A stretch of 64,000 bases of DNA from Arctopsyche grandis (Eukaryota > Arthropoda > Insecta > Trichoptera > Hydropsychidae). The notes under the pieces were generated by a model that was given only the letters and a program-made list of their open reading frames with translations, made no database searches and was not told where the DNA came from. Below, piece after piece: positions 11,154-22,356 of this stretch. The position numbers were made by a program, and so were the translations under genes. The DNA is taken from contig NC_135365.1 of assembly GCF_051622035.1 (NCBI RefSeq), positions 8,474,001-8,538,000 of the forward strand. The letters run 5' to 3'. Position 1 is the stretch's first letter; each line of letters begins with the position of its first letter.

Positions 11154-12069
11154 TAATGCATCGATACACAGGATTTTTTTAGGGGCGGTTCAACCGAGAT
11201 AAAGATGAAGAAATCACTAATTTCTATATGTCTGATTTTAGCCCAAGAAAATGTTCAGATTATATTTTATATCTGTGAACCGATGAGCTGAAACATAAAA
11301 TGTTGACAATACGGTTAAATGTTGCAGTGATTGTTGAAAATAGTATTAAAATATTAAATGACTGCCTCAGGAGCAAACAGTACCGATTATATACAAGCAA
11401 TATTCTAAATGGTACCCAAAAGAATGTTGAGCAGGTGGATTAAAAAATTGTGAAGCCTATACAGAGCCCTTATTTCGTGTCCCAACTCCTTCAAGAAAAT
11501 TAGGACCGTTGGGTGCGAAGCTGGGACCTTTATAGGGGAACTGGAACCTGGGGAAGGAGTTTTTAAAAAATTTAAATATAAAATTTGCCTTTTTCAACTT
11601 GTTTATTTTATTTTTTATTTTAATATACAAGTATACCACAGTGTCTTTACAGGTCACCCCAATACGACACTGTGGAAGAAAAAGTCATGGAAAAGTCAAT
11701 AATCGTGGAAGAAAAAGCATGCGCCGCAGGTAAAATATTTTTTATTACCCTAATGTGCATTTGAAATATTATTTAAATTTGAATAGCTTATTATTAGCAC
11801 TATGTAAAGAAAGCTCATTTTTTAGTAAAAATGCTTTTCTAAAATTACATATGTACATATATAAAATTCAATGTGGTACACTTAGCGAGTGTAGATTCGT
11901 TATTTGCGGCCACTTTTCAATTAGTTTTTTTTTTTATATACATACATATATATGTAGGTACTCTGGTTATAATTTTTCCAGAATCGGACTTTTGTCCCCT
12001 CCCCTTTATGAAGAGAATGTATCATATCCGATATTTTTTAAATATTCAACTCTATACATAGGTTATATT
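11154..12069. other. No gene; contains one orphan tail hairpin
   Basis: At 11636-11675 (minus strand) lies the tail hairpin: perfect 10-bp stem CCACAGTGTC with GACACTGTGG around a 20-nt loop with ATTGGGGTGACCTGTAAA, then a TAAAATAAAAAATAAAA tract. The rest of the SINE/LINE body is not recognisable. Other parts of the interval show nothing. Confidence 0.6.
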
Positions 12070-12185
12070 ATTAGTAGAGGTAGGATAGTTACAGTGCTAT
12101 CCATTGTTCGGCAAACCTTTAACAATGCATTTACAACCTTTGAACAATACACGGCCCCCTCAGGCTCCGGTGACTAATTATTATA
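12070..12185. mobile_element. Palindromic MITE fragment (AACAATGCATTTAC family)
   Basis: The words CCATTGTTCGGCAAACC, TTTAACAATGCATTTACAA and GAACAATACACGG match the palindromic MITE family at 14718, 20120, 28762 and 29896. Ends are imperfect here. Confidence 0.5.
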
Positions 12186-12599
12186 TTTCAACGATTGATC
12201 CTCTTTGGTTTCGCTAAGCCGCCCCCTTTTGGAAAGTTTTTCCATTTTTATCTAAAACATCTTCTAGGCAACTCAATTAAATAGTTAATAATTATATAAT
12301 ATATAAGTTAATAATCAATCTCCGGATAATCGACATTGAAACCATCCTAAATACGCTTCCACGCTGAAATCCGAAACCAAACATGTCGTGTCCCATCAAC
12401 ACTAAACGGAGCTGTCCAATATTGGACTTAAACATTACACGCTTTTCTTGCCTCAGTTCAAAACGACTGATCGTTTTTCAAAAAGTCTTTGTTCGTAGCA
12501 TGCATACACGTTGTACAATCAAGCGAAAAATAATGCTTCGTTATATCGAAAACTTGGTTCTTAGCAACTCCACCTTATGCAGCCAGGGTTTGAGACAGG

Positions 12600-12990
12600 G
12601 CGCGTGACGTCAGAGGATAAATTTGACACTGTCGACCCAATTTGACAGCATAAACACATACTTCATTCCTTCCCCATCGTGTGTAGTCCATGTGTGTAAA
12701 ATTCCCCATCGAATGGTGGTGCGTGTGTTGAATGTGTTGTGTTTTCGTGATTCAGGTCCGGTCGGTGGTGTCGCGGGCGTCAAGATGGCGGCCCCCCGTG
12801 CGCGCGCCACCTCTTGTGTGCTTTTAATTTTGAACCGCCTCTCTCTCTCATCCTCTCCCTCTTTCTCTCTCTCTCTCATTCTCTCACTAGCTCTCGGGAA
12901 ACAAATATTTGCCCGGGAAATATTTGCCCCGCTGTATAATTCAAACAGATGCGATATTTGCGGAAGAGCAATCGTTTTAATATCGCTCGC
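12600..12990. promoter_or_regulatory. Possible promoter with YY1/Pho-like motif
   Basis: A locally GC-rich stretch contains CAAGATGGCGGC at 12781-12792, a classic YY1-type site that includes an ATG, followed by a long CT tract (12840-12895). The plus frame from this ATG runs about 120 codons without a family match. This could be a CpG-rich promoter of an unseen transcript. Evidence is compositional only. Confidence 0.25.
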
Positions 12991-13365
12991 TCCTCGCCGA
13001 CTGACCACTTACACTTCGTACCGGTCCTCCAATTTTTATTTACTCATTTTTTTCCCCTTTTATTACAATAGAAAGCGTGAAAATGATTTACACTCTCAGT
13101 TTTTCTTCGATAGTATACATACGCTCTTATTAAATATATTGATGCTATTTTTAATGCGATTATGATTTTGTTATTTTTAAATTCAATTTAATAAATAGAT
13201 GTAAGTTCAATTAAAAATTAAATAATTATTTAAAATTTTAAACAAACGAATGTCCTAAAAATTTTAAATTCATACTAGTGACATCTATATATTTTTAATA
13301 TTATTAGCTGCTATAATGTTTCGTCGATAAAGCAGATTCTTTCAAAAATTCATCGTTAAATGAAT

Positions 13366-13392
13366 TACTTATTTATTTATTTATTTATTTAT
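13366..13392. repeat. (TTTA)n microsatellite
   Basis: About six tandem TTTA units. Confidence 0.8.
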
Positions 13393-13535
13393 ATATATTA
13401 TCTTAGCTATCAAGCTAATTTAAAAATACATCTTAATTACTTAACTCTAAAATGTATAATTAACTTATATGTACTGTCCCTCACAGAGGTGTCTCCTTGC
13501 ACCTCGCAACTAGTACAACTAGTTAGTCCTTATTT

Positions 13536-13772
13536 CTATATAGTATGAAAACTATGTTTATCTCTATTCCTTATTATATAATCATCAAAGTACTTAGGCA
13601 ATAACTTATGATCTAACTTATAAACAAAAGACAATGTACTAATATTTAGACTAATTCTAATACTCATCCATCCCAATTCATCTAACATACTTCCAATACT
13701 CTTAAATCTACTCACATTCAAAATACCTCTCATAGCTTTATTCTGTATTTTTTGCATTTTTTCTAAATGCAT
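13536..13772 (-). mobile_element. LINE reverse-transcriptase C-terminal fragment (Jockey/CR1-like)
   Basis: Minus-strand translation MEKMQKIQNKAMRGILNV-like (LEKMQKIQNKAMRGILN, then FKSIGSMLDELGWMSI and LSFVYKLDHKLLPKYF) follows the RT thumb/C-terminal pattern LQxxQNKAMRxILxxxR...MLxxLxWxxVxxRI...FVYKxxxxxxPxYL of Jockey/CR1-type LINEs. It is a fragment of about 75 residues with no catalytic motif. Confidence 0.7.
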
Positions 13773-14037
13773 GTCTGTTTGAGATAACGCTCGCCGTACT
13801 ATAATAGTCGTTTGGATTCGGCATACATTTGTACCCCACAGCTAAACCTCTGCCAAAACTTTTATATATACTGATCGCTACTAATGTTCGGAGAAAATTT
13901 ACCGCCATCTATTGAAAATTTATTTAATTAATTAATTAATTTTTCTATTGGTGTTTTATATTGTTTACATGTACATAGGTAGGTAAGTAATTTTTATCAT
14001 TTTTTTTCATATTGAACAATTAAATATAAATATTAAA

Positions 14038-14100
14038 TCTAATATATAATTTCGAAAGAGACTTTGTAAGTATGTAAGTATTGTTGATTGAGAACTTCGT
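14038..14100 (+). mobile_element. Helitron-like 5' end
   Basis: TCTAATATATAATTTCGAAA followed by GAGACTTTGTAAGTATG is the same start as the element at 9422-9618 (inverted) and at 19201. The matching 3' end was not located. Confidence 0.45.
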
Positions 14101-14394
14101 AAACAACACAAAGTTTCTATGACGGCATGGGTTCAATACTATATGCCAACACCCATGCTATGTAGGTGTCCTTTTATTTTAAGTTTTTGAATTAAATTAT
14201 ATCCCAAACGGCTAATCCGCTAATCTTATCAGACCGAAAAATTTTTACATGTAATAGAAATATTAAATTTTGTACCTCAAAATTTTTAAAATATTTTTTC
14301 CTATCCGGTAGTAGTTCTTCCACTCTAGAAAATCGAGGTTTTTTATGTTTTTTATTTGGTTTTTTGAATTGAAATTTCATATCTAGAAGTTTAA

Positions 14395-14548
14395 GCTCAA
14401 TACCAAGTTATGTATAAAATTCGGTAAGCATCCGTCGACCGGAAGTAGAACTTTTATCTGGGATAAATTTCGCTTTCTGAAGTCACCCGTTGAAATCAAC
14501 GGGCACAACAATAGTACTAAAATGATGACGATATTGGAATGGTAATTA
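14395..14548. repeat. Dispersed repeat with CCCGTTGAAATCAACGGG palindrome
   Basis: The 18-bp palindrome CCCGTTGAAATCAACGGG followed by CACAAC...TACTAAAATGATGACG occurs here (about 14487), at about 36390 and at about 48505, where it is part of the flank of the zinc-finger duplications. The family is not recognised. Confidence 0.6.
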
Positions 14549-14549
14549 G

Positions 14550-14709
14550 TAGACCGCGGATAGAGACAGTGCTTTTTCCAGGAATCGGGGCGGTTTGGCT
14601 CTATTTACAAAGAGTACAAAAAAAAGGATGGGTGAACCTTTTATAACAATTGAACAATAGCATTTACAATAATTGAACAATAAACGGCGCGCTGTGAATC
14701 CGGCCACTA
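14550..14709. mobile_element. MITE, stacked pair member 1
   Basis: Bounded by the 8-bp word GTAATTAG (14542-14549 and 14710-14717). The left end contains GACAGTGCTTTTTCCAGGAA and the interior contains GAACAATAAACGGCGCGC. Eight-base duplication suggests a hAT-related MITE. Confidence 0.6.
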
Positions 14710-14717
14710 GTAATTAG

Positions 14718-14893
14718 TAGAGGTCGGACCGGAAGCGTGCCGTTCTTTGTTTATTGTTCGTTGTGCATTGTTCATTTTTATGATGAACCTTTGTTAAAGG
14801 TTCGCCGAACCTTTTTTTATTGCACTCTAGCTTTGTGAATAGACCCAAAATGCCGTGATTCCTGGAAAAAGCACGCTCTCTATCCGCCCTTTA
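14718..14893. mobile_element. MITE, stacked pair member 2
   Basis: Shares GTAATTAG with the preceding MITE on its left (14710-14717) and has the same word on its right (14894-14901). The interior is largely palindromic (GAACCTTTGTTAAAGGTTC). Two insertions therefore used the same 8-bp target. Confidence 0.6.
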
Positions 14894-14901
14894 GTAATTA
14901 G

Positions 14902-15226
14902 TAGAGACGATTGTGTGGCGTGCCTAAGCAGTAAAAAAATTTAACAAAATAGAAAAAGTTAAAAATGAATTTTTTTCCTGGATTTTATTTACAAGCTTAA
15001 AAACTACAATAGAGTTTCTTAAAAATAAAGTCATAATCAATAAAAATACTCATCAGCTATTTATCAATGAGATTTTCGCTATTGTCGATGACAAATTCTT
15101 AATACCTGGTTTATATTTCGTCATTTTTAGTAATTCACACAACCAACTGAATTCAAGTCATTCTATTTCTTGAACTACATTTTATAAAATTCGTTTCTGA
15201 AAATAATGACTCACAAGCATATGTAC
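14902..15226. other. No recognisable gene
   Basis: AT-rich spacer between MITEs and a hAT element. Confidence 0.45.
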
Positions 15227-15234
15227 ATAGAAGC

Positions 15235-16924
15235 AGTGGCGGACTGGGACTGAAATTAGTGCATGCTGGGAGTCAAAGGGGGCCCACCCAGGGTTAAAAT
15301 ATTTGTCCCCCCCCCCCTATATAACAAAATTTTCTTCTTTCCATCACGCTAAAAATCAAGGGTAAAAAAATAAATGAAAAATTTTCAAAAATGGGAATAA
15401 ACAAATTTAGGTACAAGAAAAATGGCAAAAGCAAAATAGATCCATAAATTACATTGTATATTTCGTTTTAGCTCTTGTCCTAGGTAAATAGAATGCATCA
15501 TAAAACAATGCGGCATAAAAGCGGCTTTTATTTTCGGTAGAAAACACCCAGGGACGTCATTTCAGCTTTTTCTTGGGGGGGGGGGGGGGGGGGCAGGCAA
15601 AGATTGGTCAAATCGAATTTTTTTCAAAAATTATTTTTTATATCGGAATAAAATAGAAAATATTCTTTGCATACACCTTATTGAGTTATAAAATATGAAA
15701 AAAATAAGCTTATTTTTGAAGAAATAATTATAAAAATATATTATGTAGAAAGCGAAAAAAGCGCCGCAGACGAAAATTTTTTTCCAAAAATCTTCACATG
15801 ATCAACAAAAATCGACCATCTAACTGAGTCACTAAAAAACTATCTTAATTTCTACCGAATATCTTTTCACTTTATCTATGTACATATGTACGTAATAACA
15901 ATAGATAAAGTTTTGTGATCATGCGAAAATTTGAACTCAGAATTGATCACTGATCACGTTAATATATAAACTTTCGGAAAAATAAACGTTACACATCTGT
16001 TTTTGAAACAAAATAAAGTAAAGGGGACCTTTCTCACGATTCGCCCTATAGGATGACACTTAAAAACCAAAATATACTTGTTTCGAAATAATAAAATCTT
16101 TTTTTTTCAAAGCACATAGCAGCGATTATTTTATTAGTTACCCAAAAGTAACATACATAAGAAAAAAACGTAGATCCATAGTATCTCATTAATCATTGAA
16201 TTCATAATATTCACACTATTCCTTAATTTAGGGGGGCGAGTGCCCCCCTATGCCCCCCCCCCAAATTACGTCCCTGAAAAAAATGCATAATATTTTCAAT
16301 TAATGTTAATCAAAAATCGGGATTTTGGGGAGGGGGCCCCTATCCTATATTTCTATATACATGGATGTGTCTAGATTAGGAATAAATTTTATATTCGGAA
16401 ACTGTTTAAAATTGTGTATTTAAATCTTACTATATCGTCGAAGCATAATCAAATGTTATTTTGAAAGTATGAAGTAAATTTAAATCGCTGGTTGATGATG
16501 AATCTTCCTATCAAATTTGTTTTAAGCAATTCAGTTTATATTATTCACGGAAATTTGTTTATTCCCATTTTTATTTCAGTAGGTAGTTGTGACATAGGTA
16601 TTGGTATATGCATAATCTTGAGATTGGAAATGGGCCCGGCAAAAGGGCCCACGCAAATGTTGAAACTTACATTTCGAGCCTAATAAAAAAAGTTAACCGA
16701 TCCTTGGGCTGTTAAAGCAGGTATTAGTTGTTTGTGTATAGCGTAAGAATTTTTTTTGTTGAAATGCCCAAACTTTAGGTACTAAAGTGCAATATCCTAT
16801 AAATTTTTACACACGTGAAATAATTAAAAAGTTATTTAATTTTACTGAGGGCCCATATTTTCTAACAGATAGTGGGGCCCACATGCCATCAGGCATGTTC
16901 GCTTGTATGGCCAGTCCGCCACTG
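15235..16924. mobile_element. Non-autonomous hAT element with nested hAT
   Basis: Terminal inverted repeats CAGTGGCGGACTGG (15235 on and inverted ending 16924) are flanked by an 8-bp duplication, CATAGAAG and TATAGAAG (one change). No transposase is evident. A second hAT-like element lies inside at 15549-16276. Eight-base duplications and CAGTGGCG-type ends identify the hAT superfamily. Confidence 0.75.
15549..16276. mobile_element. Nested hAT-like element with poly-G tract
   Basis: Ends CAGGGACGTCATTT and inverted CAGGGACGTAATTT define about 728 bp. A run of 19 G occupies 15575-15593, and a C-rich run (16251-16262) sits near the other end. Target duplication is poor. Confidence 0.55.
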
Positions 16925-18178
16925 TATAGAAGAGAAAATTGATAATATTGCCCTCGCTTGTTTAAATCGCTAAAGATTTCTGGAACGGCGTTCCAAGTTC
17001 TTATTATTTCTTTTTCTGATTTTTTATTAATTATGTTCGTTAATCGATCACTTTAGAAAACCCAGATAACTACAGAAAACTCTCGTGTTAATTTGATTTG
17101 ATCTGGCTTTTCTTCTGCAATTTTTTTTTGTATTTGGAAAATATTTGAAGGTGTTAGATACAACGTCACGATCGAAAATTTGCAATTTAGCTTGAAATGC
17201 TTTGATTAAATCAAACATAACAATAATTGTTTTGTTAACACCTTGCAGTTTAATATTTGATTTTGATTTTTAAATGCTTTTTATTATTACGAAATTATGT
17301 TCACAATACATCTTATATATATTGTTGCGAAGGGGTGGGTGGAGGATCCAAGTAAAAGGCCAACAGTCGTTTCACAGCATTTATTGATGATTAAGGAGTT
17401 ACACACACTGTCACTGCTCCGTCCAGAATGACATGATATCGCCTACGTACCGCCTTATAAAGGGTAGATCTCTCAGGACGCCTAATCTGTTTACCTGTGG
17501 TATAGTCACGTATTCGGATATGTATTTCCACGACATTGGGTCTCCCCGTACCGATTCTGAGAAATAACTAATAACGGTCATTGTTTAGCCTAAATGCACT
17601 TAGAGTCCAGATATAATCCTTGGAAGTAAGTGCATGCACTTACTTAACCGATAACAGATATCCGTTGGTCTAAGTGCAATTCGCTCAATCCGTGGCGTAC
17701 GTAACAATATTTTAATAGCTACTGATCTACGGATCATTTTCTATTTTACAATTTAATTTAATTTGATTAGTAATCATAGTATTATATTATTCTAATGTTA
17801 ATCTACAGCATAATAGGAAAAAGAGCTCAAAAACATATTTACAATCTTTATAAATGCTCATAATACATCTAATACATAATATTAATTAAAGACTCTCTAA
17901 AGTCGATGACCTAAAGCAGATTGTGTTTAGGTAATCTGTGTTTATACCTGAAGGGTATAGACATTTTGTTAAACAGTTTAATATTTGATTCATTGAAATG
18001 TAAGCACAAATCAGTAAAAAATATTAATTTTGAAAGCCATTCAACGTCCAGCAACTCGTTATATTTTTCAATGACATTCTCATTCATTAAAAGAAGCTTA
18101 ACTTGATAAAAAACAATCAAAGAATCTTTGAAGAACTTTTCCACGACTTAACCATCGCACATTGTTGTACGATGTAAA
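16925..18178 (-). mobile_element. hAT transposase remnant interrupted by a solo LTR
   Basis: The minus strand encodes MEKFFKDSLIVFYQVKLLLM, NENVIEKYNELLDVEWLSKL and FFTDLCLHFNESNIKLFNK (18144-17945), the central part of a ZBED/hAT-type transposase (the family has ...FLxDIxxHLNxLNxxLQG). The piece 17935-18178 is duplicated almost exactly at 29661-29895. Downstream 17270-17890 is the reverse of 53480-53755. A solo LTR is inserted at 17323-17706. Confidence 0.65.
17323..17706 (-). mobile_element. Solo LTR (Gypsy-like), second copy of the 3.6-kb one
   Basis: A 384-bp unit with TG...CA ends (TGTTGCGAAGG to ACGTAACA on the plus strand), reverse complement of 3612-3999, bordered by ATAT on both sides (17319-17322 and 17707-17710). 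No internal genes. The two copies differ at scattered positions, so insertion is not very recent. Confidence 0.75.
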
Positions 18179-18215
18179 AGTAAACCTCATACACTGAGTT
18201 TACCTCATTTAATAA

Positions 18216-18838
18216 CACTGAGCAACAAAAAAAAAAATACCAGAGCGGAAACTAGCCAATCTTTACTAAGTTTGACCCACTGAATTCGACCCACCTCACA
18301 GAGTACAGCGGTCGGACTACATGCCATCTCGCTTGCACCCAAAATATTACGCGCTACAACCATATACACAACAAAAGCATTTAAATTGCAATTACCGCTT
18401 GAGCTAGTACGTTTAGATAAAAAAAATATTGAGATAGAAAACCAATCCTTATAGACGTGGTGAAATAAAAAAATTGCCAAATAAATGAAAAATAGCACGG
18501 AAAAATATCCGTAAAAAATTACATTTTTGACTTTTAAAATTCGCTAGACAATTAATTAGAAGTATTTTAAAGCAATGAAATATAACAATTAATAGGAAAA
18601 ATATCTGACTATTGATTCCAATACTCACTTTGAGCGTAACAATCCTAAATTTTGAGTTAAAGACCGCAAAAGCCAAAAACCTGTAAAAACCGCGGATTTT
18701 TTTAAACGCTCATATCTCGTAAACGATCACCCACCAACAAAAATCAATATCATATTCGAATTCAGTGGGTCAAACTTAGTAAAGATTGGCTAGTCTCCGC
18801 TCTGGTAACTCAAAATCGTGATTTTTTGTTGCTCAGTG
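18216..18838. mobile_element. MITE with roughly 70-bp terminal inverted repeats
   Basis: The left end CACTGAGCAACAAAAA and following text (ACCAGAGCGGAAACTAGCC, then the ATCTTTACTAAGTTTGACCC block and ACTGAATTCGA) is repeated inverted at the right end to 18838. The left arm lacks a short stretch present in the right. No transposase and no clear target duplication. Confidence 0.75.
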
Positions 18839-18839
18839 T

Positions 18840-19001
18840 AATCCTTAAAAAAACCATAACATCTTCCAAATTATTATTAACCACTAGAATGCCGGAGATG
18901 TTTAAGATTTTTTTTAGACTTAGCTTGGAAATCGTTCGCGTATCATCCAAATTCTCAAACGTGCCATCCCAGGCACACGTGCCCAAGGTTCGCGATCCCT
19001 G
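18840..19001. mobile_element. hAT element end (CAGGGATCGCGAACC)
   Basis: The sequence up to 19001 reads, inverted, CAGGGATCGCGAACCTTGGG, a hAT-type terminus. It directly abuts GCCTATAC, which is also the left duplication of the hAT starting at 19010. The other end of this element was not identified. Confidence 0.5.
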
Positions 19002-19200
19002 GCCTATACCAACGTTTCTCAATCTTTTTTGGACCATGGCACCCTTTTGCGATTAATATTTTGCTGTGCCTCCCCCATATTTTCACGAAAAAAAGTACAT
19101 ATTAAAAATATCAAATATGTACATATATTAATTTTATTTTATAATTACAAATCTGAAAATACATATGTACATAATTTTTTTTAAACAAAAAAACGGAAAA

Positions 19201-19270
19201 TCTAATATATAATTTCGAAAGAGGCTTTGTATATATGTAACTGTCGTTGGGAACTTTGTAAATAGGTAAG
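19201..19270 (+). mobile_element. Helitron-like 5' end
   Basis: TCTAATATATAATTTCGAAA and GAGGCTTTGTATATATG match other Helitron-like starts. It is inserted in the hAT. Confidence 0.4.
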
Positions 19271-19974
19271 TTTCTATGACGATATATTTTCTTTTCGATT
19301 CAAATAAATTCGGGGGCGAATGGGGTTACTTCAATGGTTGGCAAATATCGAGGATTTATCGCATATCTAAAAAAAAACATGAGATCTGGAGCAGAGCGTG
19401 GAGCAGTGGAGCAAAGCAGAGTTTTTGCATGGAGCAGGAGTGGAGCCGGAGCACGAAAATTTGTATTGCTCCACTGCTCCAAAATTTTGATTTTATGTAC
19501 TAGAATTTCTTTCAGAATGTAAAAATTAAATGAATGTTTTTTTTTAATTTGTTTTTCAATTTATGATTAATTCAATATTTGATGGTTTATTATCCTGGAA
19601 TCATTTGACATGTGGCACATCATGTAGTTTGGTTATATTATTTTATAAATATTTAGTTTTATATACTTTTTTCACTTATTGTTGTTTTGTACAAATGAAT
19701 GTGTGCGCGAGCTTTCTTTTTTATTTTTCCATTGTGATCAAATTATATTCTTGATTATTTTCTCCATTCTTGTTACTATAGTAGTTTGGGACAACCATGT
19801 GCACACCGTGTATTATAGTTATATCTACATATGTATATATTTTCATGATATATATTAAATATTTTAATAATAAATAAATTGTCTATGAATAAAATTTTAT
19901 AATATAATTTTTTTTGTTAAACTTATAAAGTTTAAAAAAAAAATTAAATAATCTCTTGTTCCTTCTCAAACGCT

Positions 19975-20111
19975 GTTGCCGATTCCCTTAATAAAAAGCC
20001 GAAAACAATAACAGAAAATATAGAAATGTCGGTACAGGTTGATGTTCCTGAAACGTCCCAAGCTGATATTGTAGAGCAAAACCGAACTCAAAATGATTGG
20101 CCTGATTGTTG
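19975..20111 (+). mobile_element. hAT transposase N-terminal scrap
   Basis: One plus frame reads QVDVPETSQADIVEQNRTQN followed by DWPDCWSL, the N-terminal lead-in of TTF/ZMYM1-type hAT transposases. The same scrap occurs at 24530-24620 and 34010-34093. It ends where MITEs have inserted at GTCATTAC. Confidence 0.6.
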
Positions 20112-20119
20112 GTCATTAC

Positions 20120-20260
20120 TAGTGGCCGGATCCACAGCGCGCCGTTTATTGTTCAATTGTTGTAAAAGGTTCCCCCAACCTTTTTTTTGTACTCTAACTT
20201 TGTAAATAGAGCCAAACCGCCCCGATTCCTGGAAAAAGCACAGTCTGTATACACAGTCTA
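20120..20260. mobile_element. MITE, stacked at GTCATTAC (member 1)
   Basis: Bordered by GTCATTAC at 20112-20119 and 20261-20268. Contains CAGCGCGCCGTTTATTGTTC and GATTCCTGGAAAAAGCACAG, shared with the 14.5-kb MITEs. Confidence 0.6.
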
Positions 20261-20268
20261 GTCATTAC

Positions 20269-20419
20269 TAAGCTTCGGCGCGGACCGTGGTATTTTCGAG
20301 GACTATTGTCTATTACTATTGTCAACCTTTTTTTTTGCTCTCTAGCTATTTAGGACAATAGTAATTGATAATAGTCAACCCTCTTTCCTATAAAATAGCA
20401 CGGTCCGCGCCGAAGCTTC
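20269..20419. mobile_element. MITE, stacked at GTCATTAC (member 2)
   Basis: Begins TAAGCTTCGGCGCGGACCG and ends inverted (CGGTCCGCGCCGAAGCTTC), bordered by GTCATTAC at 20261-20268 and 20420-20427. Related copies lie at about 24628-24760 and 34101-34240. The interior is largely palindromic. Confidence 0.7.
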
Positions 20420-21049
20420 GTCATTACAACAAAACATAGATTATAAAAATAGCCCTATACATATGTAGAGCTTCTCCAGACGACGGGGGACAAAGAATTG
20501 GGTCCTAAAAAATCTGAATGCATGACATAAATACAATATTAAAATATCTGATGAGACTCATTCTCCATCACAATTTGTACAATGTTTTGTAAGAATCGTC
20601 ATGAAATGCAATTAAATTAAATAAAATTAGCTGTGACCGAAAATGGATTCCGGACTCAGGAATTTAGTTTTCTAGTTTTCCGAAAATGTAGCAAAATAGT
20701 TGTTTTCAAGCTATGTAGGTGCTCTAAAAAATAATTTGGAAACTTCTACATCTCTTTCAAAATTTAAGTCATTCATCTTAGGCAGGAAAATTATTAGATT
20801 CTACTGATAAAATCCATAATTGAATCTCTTGTATTAAAAATTGTATTGCTTTTACTTTTTATTGTAATGCTTTTTGCACAGTTTTTATTTCCGCATCCAA
20901 TTTATATCTAAACTCTCCGCCTGTATGTACTTAGATTATTGACGCCATAAACATCAATGGAGATTGACCATCACTCGCCAATTAATTTGACGTAGAAGTT
21001 GTTTAAATCCGGCTCCGGGGGGCGCTGAGGGGCAGCCGGATTCTGGTAT

Positions 21050-21217
21050 ACATATAATTTCGAAAGAGTATATATGTTTGTTTGTTCATGAGAGTCAAGT
21101 TAATAAAATAAACAATAGAATATTCAAATAAATTTATATAAAATATTTACTATTAGATTAGTCATGTTTAAGCGGTTTATATTACAAACACCGAACGAAG
21201 CCGGGTAAAACCACTAT
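21050..21217 (+). mobile_element. Short Helitron-like element
   Basis: Starts TATACATATAATTTCGAAAG and ends CGAAGCCGGGTAAAACCACTA, with about 165 bp and no coding. It is duplicated at 30659-30855 in copy B. Confidence 0.5.
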
Positions 21218-22356
21218 TAAATAATAAATAAATTTTATTTAGTGTGATCCTTGATTCTTAGAAATAAATAAACGAGTTTGCTTATAATGTTGTTAGTAAC
21301 ATACGTAAATCGCATGGTTTTACAACATCAACAGAGTTACGATCTTTTGAGAGATGCATAACTCGACTAAATCTAGATTCAACGAGATAAGATATAGAAA
21401 ATGCAGTGAAATATAAACTTGCCTTCTCCCAAAGCTGTAGAAATGTATTCGCTATTTCAATGCTGATCCAAAAATTATCTTTATTTAGTTTAAATATTAC
21501 TTATGTATTCATATTACTTTGCAGACTTTCTTACCATTCGATATCAATATCAATTGCATTCACACTAAATGGATCAATCACCCAATCTGGAATATTTAGA
21601 TTTGTAATATCGTTAAATCTAACTTGCATATCCTCATGAAGCTGCTTCAAATGTTCAATATATATGTATCGATCATCATTTTGTATTTCATTAGAAATAG
21701 TAGCCAATGATTGAAATTGTGTTGACTCACGTCGTCCAATATTAATTTTGAAAAGATCGAGCTTTCCAAGTAATAATTACATTTTTACACGTTATGAGAT
21801 TATATCTGATAAATAAAATATATTTCCTTTTGCACCAACCATTCCTTTTGCACCAACCATTTCTTTCCCAAATTGGTTGTCACTCATATAGTACACAATA
21901 CTATTCAAAATATGACAATTACACTTCGATAACCAACGAACTTCCGTGTGTAACAGAAGGCGCTCAATATCCTCCTCGTTTTCTTCACATATTACATATT
22001 TGTCGAAAAATTTGATCTTATTTAAAAATGGTTCCCAAACTCCTTCCCAATCTTATTTAAAAAATATTTCGCACATATTTTTTCAGATATGCGATAAATC
22101 CTCGATATTTGCCAATCATTGTTGCACAAGCTAGTATATTTTCGGAAATGAAAACGTATATTCAGTTTGATGACAAATAAAACATTTAAACTCTTCTGTC
22201 GATACTACAATATTTACATACAAAAATTTTAATCTGACTGTGACTCCCCTATAGCTCGCCAAGCCTCTCCAAAAGTAGAATTTTGGTTTGTGCCTCCCTA
22301 GAGAGGGTCTGGGACTCCCAAGGTGGCCATATGGCCACAGGTGGAGAAACACTGAC

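Larger units (their letters stand above)
19010..22354 (-). mobile_element. hAT element (ZBED5-like) at the 3' end of zinc-finger gene 1
   Basis: Left end CAACGTTTCTCAATC and right end, inverted, CAGTGTTTCTCCACC are hAT termini. The flanking 8-mers are GCCTATAC (19002-19009) and ACCTATTC (22355-22362). Minus-strand transposase scraps include the C-terminal EKASLYF-type and central LLHTEVRWLSK blocks (best seen in the duplicate at 31188-30964 and 31796-31509). The element is heavily interrupted by a Helitron-like piece, a second hAT scrap and two MITEs. Copies end at 32075 and at 49634. Confidence 0.65.

Noticed and set aside
12623-13165. 180-codon plus-strand open frame
   Set aside because: Low-complexity Ser/Leu-rich translation of a CT repeat, no family match and no intron-exon support. 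It is kept only as a possible promoter region.
19276-19522. Overlapping short frames at 19.3-19.5 kb
   Set aside because: They derive from a GGAGCAGAG-type simple repeat (about 19385-19470), not from a gene.
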